Of a stretch of DNA of 64,000 nt, positions 23,880 through 31,983 are shown piece after piece. Position numbers and translations under genes: made by a program. The stretch comes from an uncultured Prevotella sp. GTDB lineage: Bacteria; Bacteroidota; Bacteroidia; Bacteroidales; Bacteroidaceae. The DNA is taken from the NCBI GenBank assembly GCA_944319915.1, contig CALUEY010000031.1, positions 79,268 through 143,267 of the forward strand, given 5' to 3'. Within the stretch, counting starts at the first letter, position 1. Each line of letters starts with the position of its first letter. The notes beneath the pieces are model-generated. The model did no database searches. It saw only the letters and a list, made by a program, of their open reading frames with translations, and was not told where the DNA came from.

Positions 23880-24506
23880 ATGAACAAACAACCACTGAAA
23901 CAGGCGGCAGCCATGGCAGCCGCAACGTGGCTGCTGTGCGCCTGCGCCGCGCAGCGGCTGCCCGAATACGACCAGAGGCCCGACAACGTGAAGCCCACAC
24001 TGCAGCAACCGCAGGCGCAAGACTACAACATCAACGACACCAAGACATTCGCCCTGTACACCAACCCCTACTCCCTGGCAAGGGCCGACGGCATATACCT
24101 CATGGGCATGGCCTACTACCGCCTGTACAGAGCGAAGGAGGCCACATACGTAACGGCCACATACCAGCACAGGAAGAAGAAGTTCTACTACTTCAACTCC
24201 GACTGCGCCATCATCGACAGCCGCACCGGCGACCAGTACATGATGCGCCGCCTGGAGCACTTCCCCACCGACATGTTCTTCTGGGTCGACGGCGTCGACG
24301 GCAACTACGTGCGCTTCGTGCTCGTGTTCCCGCCGCTGCCCGAGAGCGTGAAGACCGTCGACTTCTTCGCGCCGAGCGGCCCCTCGCGCCGCTACTTCTC
24401 CGGCGAGGCCAAGAGCAAGCGCAAGCTCAGCGTGAAAAAGCTGCGCCGGGGCAACGGCAAGGTGCCGGAGCGCATGGTGAGCCGGCGAGGCCGCATAATA
24501 TACTGA
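23880..24506 (+). CDS. Lipoprotein sharing the C-terminal domain of the M56 protease
   Basis: The 208-residue product has a lipoprotein signal (LLCAC, Cys at about 21-23). The mature part aligns by eye with the protease's last domain: both have a ...I-D-x-(K/R)TGD-(R/Q)YM-x-R... block, a later G-x-x-G-x-x-VRF-x-L-x-FPPL block and V-x-x-V/I-D. The C-terminus is a basic tail. It starts 18 bases after the protease stop. I infer that it is a membrane-tethered partner or competitor of the protease's sensor domain. I know no named family for it with certainty. Confidence 0.75.
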   Translation: MNKQPLKQAAAMAAATWLLCACAAQRLPEYDQRPDNVKPTLQQPQAQDYNINDTKTFALYTNPYSLARADGIYLMGMAYYRLYRAKEATYVTATYQHRKKKFYYFNSDCAIIDSRTGDQYMMRRLEHFPTDMFFWVDGVDGNYVRFVLVFPPLPESVKTVDFFAPSGPSRRYFSGEAKSKRKLSVKKLRRGNGKVPERMVSRRGRIIY

Positions 24507-24545
24507 CGTTTTTTGCTTGACATAAGCCACCATTGCGCGTATATG

Positions 24546-24579
24546 AGGCGGCGGCCCCTGACAGCCAGGGCAGCCGCCT
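24546..24579 (+). terminator. Intercistronic hairpin ahead of the first outer-membrane protein
   Basis: AGGCGGCGGCCCCTG and CAGGGCAGCCGCCT form a GC-rich stem in the 99-base gap. No T-run, so it probably stabilises or attenuates rather than ends transcripts. Confidence 0.45.
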
Positions 24580-24605
24580 GCTGTAAAAACCAAACAATAA
24601 CGAAC

Positions 24606-27416
24606 ATGGACAAAACCCTCGCTACCATAGCACTGGCCCTGGCCTGCTGCCTCGCGGCCGCACCAGCCGATGCCGCTGAGGCCAAAGAAAAGAAGCAACG
24701 CACCGTATACATAGGCGGCCAGGTGTACGACTCGTTCACCAAGGCGCGGCTGAAGGCCGTGGTGACGCTGATGCGCGCCGACTCAACCGTGGTGGCCACT
24801 GACACCTGCGAGCTGTGGAGCACCACGTCGAGCTTCGGCTTCAGCGTGCCGAGGCAGGCAGGGCGGTTCATCGTAAAGGCCGAGGCCGAGGGCTACGAGC
24901 CCGCCCTGGCCTCCTACGAGCTGCGCCCGCAGGGCCGCAGGCGCTACTACGAGATGCCGCGCCTGCTCATGAAGCGCAGCCGGGCCGGCGTTTACAAGGA
25001 CGTGGCCCTGGGCGAGGTGGTGGTGAGAGGCACCCGCGTGCAACTGGCCTACCGGGGCGACACCATCGTCTACGACGCCTCGGCGTTCAACCTGCCCGAA
25101 GGATCTATGCTCGACGCGCTCATCCGACAGATGCCCGGGGCCGAGCTTAAGGACGACGGCACCATCTACGTCAATGGCCGCAAGGTGGACTACCTGCTGC
25201 TCAACGGCAAGGAGTTCTTCAAGGGCAAGAACAAGCTCATGCTCGAAAACCTGCCCTACTTCACCGTGAAGGGCGTCAAGGTATACGAGAAGAGCACCGA
25301 GAAGAGCGAGCGCATGGGCCGCGACGTGGAGCCAAAGGACTTCGTGATGGACGTTGGACTGAAGCGCGAGTACGCCCGGAGCTACATAGCCAACGCCGAG
25401 GCGGGCATAGGCACTGACAGCCGGTGGGCAGCCCGCGCCTTCGGCCTTTACTTCGACGACCACACGCGAGTGACCCTCTTCGGCAACGCCAACAACGTGA
25501 ACGAGAACCGACAGCCGGGCAGCGAGGGCGACTGGTCGCCCGCCAAGATGACCCGAGGCCTGCTCGCCACCAAGCAGGCGGGCCTCAGCGTGCAGACCGA
25601 GGACAAGGACAAGCGCGCGTTCGACCGCTTCGAGGCCACGGCCAAGTGGAACGACACCGACAACGAACGCCACAACTCGTCAACCACCTTCGCCTCCGCC
25701 GGCGACATAGCGGGCGGCAGCTCCAGCTTCAGCCGCAGCAAGGACTTCAGCCTCTCGCTCTACAACTACCTCCGACTGCCCAAGCTCCACATAGCCAACA
25801 GCCACGACCTCTCTTACACCAACAGCCGCAGCACCTCCCGGGGAGCCGACTCCACCATGCGCGACACGCTCCTGAACAGCTCCGCAAGCCTGGCCATGGG
25901 CCACACGCGCAGGCTCCGCTACAGCGGATTCACCGACTGGACGCAGCCCCTGCCGTGGGGCGACAACGTAAGCCTAACGGCCTTCTACAGCTACTACAAG
26001 GCGCACCCGGCCGAGCAGTTCGGCCTCAACGCCACGCGCTACGCCGCCGGCCTGCCCGCCGACAGGCGCCACAACTACACCGACGGCAGCTCCGAGGGCT
26101 ACTCCTACAACCTGCAAGCCTCTTACTACATACGCCTCGACGACTACTGGACGATAGAGGCCATCGCGGCATACAAACAGGCCTACAGCTCCGACGACAA
26201 CCTACGCTACCGACTCGACCGACTCGACGCCTACGCCGACGGCCCCCTCGGCCTGCTGCCCTCCACCCGCGACTCTCTCCTGCTGGCCCTCGACCGCGAC
26301 AACAGCGCCAGCACAACCACCCTGAAGCGCACGTATGGGGGCGAGGTGAGCTTCATCCACTCGCTCTCCAGCAGCTATGTGTTCATCAACCTGCCCCTGG
26401 AGCGCACCACCGAACGCTTGGGCTACGCCCGCGCCTCGCTCGACACCACGGCCACGCGGAGCTACTGGGACTTCTCGCCATACGTTACGCTGCGCTTCGG
26501 CAAGGACGGCAACAGGCACGAGCTTACCTACAGGATGCGGATAAGCCAGCCCGACTTCGCCTCGCTCATGCCCTACGAGAACACCTCCGACGCGCTGGCC
26601 ACGAGGATAAACAACCCCGCCCTGAAGGCCCTCACGCGCCACACCGCCAGCTGGAAGACGACGCTGCGCTGCGACTCGGCCCACCTTACGTGGTACGTGG
26701 GGGCCAACGCCAACGTGACCACCAACGACATAGGCACGCGCACCACCTACAACACCGCCACCGGCGCCTACACTTACATGGACGACAACGTGCAGGGCAA
26801 CTGGGACCTCAACTTCAAGGCGGGCGTCAACGGCACGCTCGGCGCCAGGCGGAGGCTGCTCTACGTGGCGGACGCCAACGCCAAGTACACGCACAGCGTT
26901 GACTTCGACGTGGCCTACGACACGCCAAACGCGCTGCTCAGCACAGTGAAGACACTGCGCGCCGGCCTCAGCCTGGGCCTCGCATACACACTGGGCAAGC
27001 TCACGGCGGGCATCGGCGGCAAGCTCGACTCGCGCCACAGCCGCAGCAGCCGCGAGGGCTTCGAGCCAATCAACGTGTTCGACTACCAGTACGGGGCCAC
27101 CCTGCAGTACACCATCCCCGCCGTGAACCTCAACCTGTCCACGGACATCAAGATGTTCAGCCGGCGCGGGTACGGCAGCCCCGAGATGAACACCGACGAC
27201 CTGGCGTGGAACGCGCAGCTGTCGCGCTCATTCCTAAAGGGCCGCCTCACGGCCAAAGTCACCGCCTACGACATACTCCGCCAGATATCCACCAAGGCGT
27301 TCTCAATCAACGCGCAGGGCCGCACCGAGACGCGCTACAACTGCATACCGCGATACGTGATGCTCTCGCTGGCGTACAAGTTCACCAAGAAGGCCAAGCC
27401 AGCCGGCAACAAATAG
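24606..27416 (+). CDS. Outer-membrane beta-barrel protein with carboxypeptidase-regulatory-like N-domain, copy 1
   Basis: The 936-residue protein has a signal peptide (cleavage near residue 23), an N-terminal Ig-like module at about 33-115 (VYIGGQVYDSFTKARLKAVV), a plug-like module at about 130-230 (GEVVVRGTRVQLAYRGDTIV) and a long barrel ending in the aromatic-rich strand YVMLSLAYKFTKKAK. This matches the OMP_b-brl-type receptors of Bacteroidota that transport or bind unknown ligands. The ATG at 24606 is chosen for its signal peptide. It is followed by a close paralogue, with stretches of perfect identity, and preceded by the BlaI/M56/lipoprotein genes, which probably control it. Confidence 0.85.
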   Translation: MDKTLATIALALACCLAAAPADAAEAKEKKQRTVYIGGQVYDSFTKARLKAVVTLMRADSTVVATDTCELWSTTSSFGFSVPRQAGRFIVKAEAEGYEPALASYELRPQGRRRYYEMPRLLMKRSRAGVYKDVALGEVVVRGTRVQLAYRGDTIVYDASAFNLPEGSMLDALIRQMPGAELKDDGTIYVNGRKVDYLLLNGKEFFKGKNKLMLENLPYFTVKGVKVYEKSTEKSERMGRDVEPKDFVMDVGLKREYARSYIANAEAGIGTDSRWAARAFGLYFDDHTRVTLFGNANNVNENRQPGSEGDWSPAKMTRGLLATKQAGLSVQTEDKDKRAFDRFEATAKWNDTDNERHNSSTTFASAGDIAGGSSSFSRSKDFSLSLYNYLRLPKLHIANSHDLSYTNSRSTSRGADSTMRDTLLNSSASLAMGHTRRLRYSGFTDWTQPLPWGDNVSLTAFYSYYKAHPAEQFGLNATRYAAGLPADRRHNYTDGSSEGYSYNLQASYYIRLDDYWTIEAIAAYKQAYSSDDNLRYRLDRLDAYADGPLGLLPSTRDSLLLALDRDNSASTTTLKRTYGGEVSFIHSLSSSYVFINLPLERTTERLGYARASLDTTATRSYWDFSPYVTLRFGKDGNRHELTYRMRISQPDFASLMPYENTSDALATRINNPALKALTRHTASWKTTLRCDSAHLTWYVGANANVTTNDIGTRTTYNTATGAYTYMDDNVQGNWDLNFKAGVNGTLGARRRLLYVADANAKYTHSVDFDVAYDTPNALLSTVKTLRAGLSLGLAYTLGKLTAGIGGKLDSRHSRSSREGFEPINVFDYQYGATLQYTIPAVNLNLSTDIKMFSRRGYGSPEMNTDDLAWNAQLSRSFLKGRLTAKVTAYDILRQISTKAFSINAQGRTETRYNCIPRYVMLSLAYKFTKKAKPAGNK

Positions 27417-27478
27417 CGCGCGGCAAGGCAAAAACCGGGGCGTACACAATGTTTAACAGACTTTTGCGTTATATAAGC

Positions 27479-30289
27479 ATGAAAGCCATAACGACCCTGG
27501 CCATGCCTCTGGCCTTGCTCCTGGCGGCATCGATGCCCGCGGCAGCACACGCCGACGGAAAGGAAAGCAGCAAGCAGCGTATGGTACACCTGGCCGGCGA
27601 GGTGTACGACTCGTTCACCAAGGCGCGGGTGAGCGCCACGGTGACGCTGCTCGCCGAAGACTCCACCGCGCTCGACACCACCACCTGCGACATCTGGAAG
27701 ACTTACGCCAGCTTTGCCTTCAAGGTGCCGCGCCTACCTGCCCGTTACATATTCAAGGTGGAGGCCGAGGGCTACCAAACGGCCTTCGCCTCCTACAGCC
27801 TGCTGCCCCGTGGGCGCAAGCAGAGCTACAAAGCCCCCAACATACTCGTGAAGCGCAGCCGGGCCGGCGTTTACAAGGACGTGGCCCTGGGCGAGGTGGT
27901 GGTGAGAGGCACCCGCGTGCAACTGGCCTACCGGGGCGACACCATCGTCTACGACGCCTCGGCGTTCAACCTGCCCGAAGGATCTATGCTCGACGCGCTC
28001 ATCCGACAGATGCCCGGGGCCGAGCTTAAGGACGACGGCACCATCTACGTCAATGGCCGCAAGGTGGACTACCTGCTGCTCAACGGCAAGGAATTCTTCA
28101 AGGGAAAGAACAAGATAATGCTCGAAAACCTGCCCTACTTCACCGTGAAGGAGGTGAAGGTGTACCACAAGAGCACCGAGCGCAGCGAGATGCTGGGCCG
28201 CGACGTGGAGCCAAAGGACTTCGTGATGGACGTAGGCCTGAAGCGGGAGTACGCCCGGAGCTACATAGCCAACGCCGAGGCGGGCATAGGCACTGACAGC
28301 CGGTGGGCAGCCCGAGCCTTCGGACTTTACTTCGACGACCACACGCGAGTGGCCCTCTTCGGCAATGCAAACAACGTGAACGAGAACCGCCGGCCCGGCA
28401 GCCAGGGCGACTGGTCGCCCGCAAAGATGGAGCGCGGATTGCTCGCCACCAAGCAGGCGGGCCTGAGCATACAGACCGAAGCTAACGAGAGGCGCGTGCT
28501 CAACGACTTCGACGCCACCGTGACATGGAGCGACGCCGACAACGAGCGCCACTCCGCCACGGAGACCTTCGCCTCGGCCGGAAACATCACCGGAGGCAGC
28601 TCGGCAGCCAGCCGCGCCAAGGACTTCAGCACATCCGTGGCCAACAACCTGCGCCTGCGCAGCCTGCACATCACGAGCCGCAACAACCTAAGCTACTCAA
28701 ACAGCCGCAACTCATCGTGGGGAGCCGACTCCACGCTGCGCGACACACTCATGAACAGCGCGTGGAGCATGGGGCAAGGCCGCTCGCGCCGGGTGGCGGT
28801 GAACGGCATGACGGGATGGACGCCCACCCTGCCGTGGGGCGACTTCATAAACCTCAACGCCACTTACAGCTGGCAGCGCAGCCGCCCCAGCGAGCAGTTT
28901 GGCCTTAGCCACTCGCGGTATGCCTCTGGCCAGCCAACCGACGTGCGCAACTACTACGCCGACGCCCCAGAGGAAAGCTACGAGTACACGCTCGGCCTGG
29001 GCTACATGCTGGAGCTGCCCAAGGGCTGGTACGTGGAGCCCAAGGCGGAGTACGGCCAGCAGCGGCAGTCGGCATCAACCAGCCGCTACCGCCTCGAACG
29101 CCTCGGCGACCGCTGGGCCGGCGCCACCGGCTTCCTGCCCTCCACGCGCGACTCGCTGCAGGCCGCCTTCGACTGGGACAACAGCGACTGGAGCAACTCG
29201 CTCACGCGCACCTACACCGCCACGCTGACGCTGCAGAAGGCCACGGAGAACATGGAGTTCTTCCTCGTGCTGCCCCTCGGATTCAGCCGCGAGCGGCTGC
29301 ACTTCAACGACTACGACATCGACACCGTGGCCACGCGCACCTACCGCCAGTTCTCGCCATGGCTCGACTTCAGCTACCGCAAGGGCGGACAGCGCCACTC
29401 CTTATCCTACGAGATGCAGACCACGCAGCCCGACTTCGCATCGCTCATGCCCGGCGACGACACCACCAACCCGCTGGCGCGGAGCGTGAGCAACCCCAAC
29501 CTCAAGGCCACCACCGAGCACACGGCCTCGTGGCAGTCCACCTTCCGCTGCGACTCGGCGCGCCTAACGTGGCACGTGGGGGCCGACGTCACCGTGGTGA
29601 GCAACGCCGTGGGCCGGCGCACCTCGTACAACACCGCCACCGGCGCCTACACTTACATGGACGACAACGTGCAGGGCAACTGGGACCTCAACTTCAAGAC
29701 GGGCGTCAACGGCACGCTCGGCGCCAGGCGGAGGCTGCGCTACGTGGCGGACGCCAACGCCAAGTACACGCACAGCGTTGACTTCGACGTGGCCTACGAC
29801 ACGCCAAGCGCGCTGCTCAGCACAGTGAAGACACTGCGCGCCGGCCTCAGCCTGCGCCTGGCCTACACCATGGGCAAGCTCACGGCGGGCCTCAGCGGCA
29901 AGCTCGACTCGCGCCACAGCCGCTCACGGCGCGAGGGCTTCGAGCCGATAGACGTGTTCGACTACCAGTACGGGGCCAACCTGCAGTACACCATCCCCCT
30001 GCTCGCGCTCAATCTATCCACCGACATCAAGATGTTCAGCCGGCGCGGGTACGGCAGCCCCGAGATGAACACCGACGACCTGGCGTGGAACGCGCAGCTG
30101 TCGCGCTCATTCCTAAAGGGCCGCCTCACGGCCAAAGTCACCGCCTACGACATACTCCAGCAGGTATCCACCAAGGCGTTCTCAATCAACGCGCAGGGCC
30201 GCACCGAGACGCGCTACAACTGCATACCGCGCTACGTGATGCTCTCGCTGGCGTGGAAGTTCACCCAAAAGGCAAAGGGCGGCAAGTAG
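27479..30289 (+). CDS. Outer-membrane beta-barrel protein with carboxypeptidase-regulatory-like N-domain, copy 2
   Basis: This is a second 936-residue protein of the same build as the preceding gene: signal peptide (MKAITTLAMPLALLLAAS...), Ig-like module, plug-like module and barrel ending YVMLSLAWKFTQKAK. A longer start at 27449 is possible, but the chosen one gives the same length as copy 1. Bases 27849-28092 are identical to 24970-25213, and the last 250 bases are nearly so, while the middle of the barrel differs widely. That points to gene conversion at the ends with free drift or selection in the loops. Gap to copy 1 is 62 bases. Confidence 0.85.
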   Translation: MKAITTLAMPLALLLAASMPAAAHADGKESSKQRMVHLAGEVYDSFTKARVSATVTLLAEDSTALDTTTCDIWKTYASFAFKVPRLPARYIFKVEAEGYQTAFASYSLLPRGRKQSYKAPNILVKRSRAGVYKDVALGEVVVRGTRVQLAYRGDTIVYDASAFNLPEGSMLDALIRQMPGAELKDDGTIYVNGRKVDYLLLNGKEFFKGKNKIMLENLPYFTVKEVKVYHKSTERSEMLGRDVEPKDFVMDVGLKREYARSYIANAEAGIGTDSRWAARAFGLYFDDHTRVALFGNANNVNENRRPGSQGDWSPAKMERGLLATKQAGLSIQTEANERRVLNDFDATVTWSDADNERHSATETFASAGNITGGSSAASRAKDFSTSVANNLRLRSLHITSRNNLSYSNSRNSSWGADSTLRDTLMNSAWSMGQGRSRRVAVNGMTGWTPTLPWGDFINLNATYSWQRSRPSEQFGLSHSRYASGQPTDVRNYYADAPEESYEYTLGLGYMLELPKGWYVEPKAEYGQQRQSASTSRYRLERLGDRWAGATGFLPSTRDSLQAAFDWDNSDWSNSLTRTYTATLTLQKATENMEFFLVLPLGFSRERLHFNDYDIDTVATRTYRQFSPWLDFSYRKGGQRHSLSYEMQTTQPDFASLMPGDDTTNPLARSVSNPNLKATTEHTASWQSTFRCDSARLTWHVGADVTVVSNAVGRRTSYNTATGAYTYMDDNVQGNWDLNFKTGVNGTLGARRRLRYVADANAKYTHSVDFDVAYDTPSALLSTVKTLRAGLSLRLAYTMGKLTAGLSGKLDSRHSRSRREGFEPIDVFDYQYGANLQYTIPLLALNLSTDIKMFSRRGYGSPEMNTDDLAWNAQLSRSFLKGRLTAKVTAYDILQQVSTKAFSINAQGRTETRYNCIPRYVMLSLAWKFTQKAKGGK

Positions 30290-30306
30290 TGGCAGTGAAC
30301 TCACAG

Positions 30307-30333
30307 GCCGTCAGGGGCAGCAAGCCCCACGGC
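30307..30333 (+). terminator. Possible terminator of the outer-membrane protein cluster
   Basis: GCCGTCAGGGG pairs with CCCCACGGC around CAGCAAG. No T-run; placed after the last gene of the cluster and before a new promoter. Confidence 0.4.
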
Positions 30334-30406
30334 AGGCAGCGCGGCGGCCACGCCCATGCGGCGGCTTAAATAATGTGAATTATGGCACTGTTACGAAAGT
30401 TTACCC

Positions 30407-30414
30407 TAAATTTG
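30407..30414 (+). promoter_or_regulatory. -7 box of the GH3-like operon
   Basis: TAAATTTG followed by GCAGCG, 21 bases ahead of the ATG at 30435. Confidence 0.7.
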
Positions 30415-30434
30415 CAGCGTAAAACAACAATGCA

Positions 30435-31982
30435 ATGAGCCTTACAAGCATAATAGGCAAGTTCTTCGTGCCGCGCCAGCGCGAGCTTGAGCGCCACGCC
30501 AGCGGCGGCGAGGCACTGCAAAGGCAGGTGCTGGCCCGCCTCGTGGAGGCCGCGAAGGACACCGAATACGGGCGCAACCACCTCTTCGGCGCCACGCGCG
30601 GCTACGACGACTTTGCGCGCAACGTGCCGGTGAACACTTACGAGGAACTGAAGGGCTACATCGACCGCATGCGCCACGGCGAGGCCGACGTGCTGTGGCC
30701 GGGCCGCGTGAGATGGTACGCCAAGTCGTCGGGCACCACCAACGACAAGAGCAAGTTCATACCCGTAAGCCCACAGGGCCTCAAGGACACCCACTACCGC
30801 GGCGGGCAGGACTGCGTGGCCCTGTACCTGCGCAACAACCCCAAGAGCCGGATGTTCGACGGCAAGGGCCTCATACTCGGCGGCAGCCACTCGCCCAACT
30901 ACAACCTGCCCGGCTCGCTCGTGGGCGACCTCAGCGCCATACTCATAGAGAACATCAACCCGCTGGTGAACCTCGTGCGGGTGCCCAACAAGCAGACCGC
31001 GCTGCTGGCCGACTTCGAGGTGAAGCGCGACCGCATAGCCCGCCAGACCATCGGCAAGAACATAACCAACCTGAGCGGGGTGCCCTCGTGGATGCTCTCG
31101 GTGCTCACCCGCGTGATGGAGCTTACGGGCAAGCAGCACCTCGAGGAGGTGTGGCCGGGCCTGGAGGTGTTCTTCCACGGGGGCGTGGCCTTCACCCCCT
31201 ACCGCCACCAGTACGAGCAGCTCATCACCTCGCCGCAGATGCACTACATGGAGACCTACAACGCCAGCGAGGGCTTCTTCGGCCTGCAGGACGACCCATC
31301 CGACAAGGCCATGCTCCTGATGCTCGACTACGGCGTGTTCTACGAGTTCATACCCATGGACGAGTTCGGGCGCGACAACCCCACCGTGGTGCCGCTGTGG
31401 GGAGTGGAGACGGGGCGCAACTACGCCATGGTGATATCCACCACGTGCGGGCTGTGGCGCTACGTGCTGGGCGACACCGTGAGCTTCACCGGCACCAACC
31501 CCTACAAGTTCACCATCACCGGCCGCACCAAGTGCTTCATCAACGCCTTCGGCGAGGAGCTGATAGTCGACAACGCCGAGCAGGCGCTGGCCTACGCCTG
31601 CCGCGAGACGGGCGCCGAGGTGAGCGAATACACCGCCGCGCCAGTGTTCATGGACGGCAAGGCCAGGTGCCGCCACCAGTGGCTCATAGAGTTCGCCAGA
31701 CAGCCCCAGGACATGGGCCGCTTCGCCTCGCTGCTCGACAGCCGCCTGAAGCAGCTCAACAGCGACTACGAGGCCAAGCGCTCAAAGGACATAACCCTGC
31801 AGCGCCCCGAGGTGGTGGTGGCCCGCCAGGGCCTCTTCAACGACTGGCTGAGGCTCAAGGGCAAGCTCGGCGGGCAGCACAAGATACCGCGCCTGGGCAA
31901 CAGCCGCGACATCATGGAGCAGCTGCTGCGCATGAACGCCACGGCCGCCAAGCCCGCGCAGCCCAACAACCACAACGCATGA
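30435..31982 (+). CDS. GH3-family (auxin-responsive promoter type) acyl-adenylate enzyme
   Basis: The 515-residue protein has GH3 family landmarks: the ATP-loop KSSGTTNDKSKFIP at about 96-109, the middle motif YNASEGFFG, and the C-terminal segment LWRYVLGDTVSFTG followed by TGRTKCFINAFGEEL. In plants such enzymes adenylate carboxylates and join them to amino acids; bacterial members are mostly uncharacterised. It has no signal peptide, so it is cytoplasmic. One base separates it from the next gene, a lipoprotein with Ig-like domain, so both belong to one transcript. Confidence 0.93.
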   Translation: MSLTSIIGKFFVPRQRELERHASGGEALQRQVLARLVEAAKDTEYGRNHLFGATRGYDDFARNVPVNTYEELKGYIDRMRHGEADVLWPGRVRWYAKSSGTTNDKSKFIPVSPQGLKDTHYRGGQDCVALYLRNNPKSRMFDGKGLILGGSHSPNYNLPGSLVGDLSAILIENINPLVNLVRVPNKQTALLADFEVKRDRIARQTIGKNITNLSGVPSWMLSVLTRVMELTGKQHLEEVWPGLEVFFHGGVAFTPYRHQYEQLITSPQMHYMETYNASEGFFGLQDDPSDKAMLLMLDYGVFYEFIPMDEFGRDNPTVVPLWGVETGRNYAMVISTTCGLWRYVLGDTVSFTGTNPYKFTITGRTKCFINAFGEELIVDNAEQALAYACRETGAEVSEYTAAPVFMDGKARCRHQWLIEFARQPQDMGRFASLLDSRLKQLNSDYEAKRSKDITLQRPEVVVARQGLFNDWLRLKGKLGGQHKIPRLGNSRDIMEQLLRMNATAAKPAQPNNHNA

Positions 31983-31983
31983 C

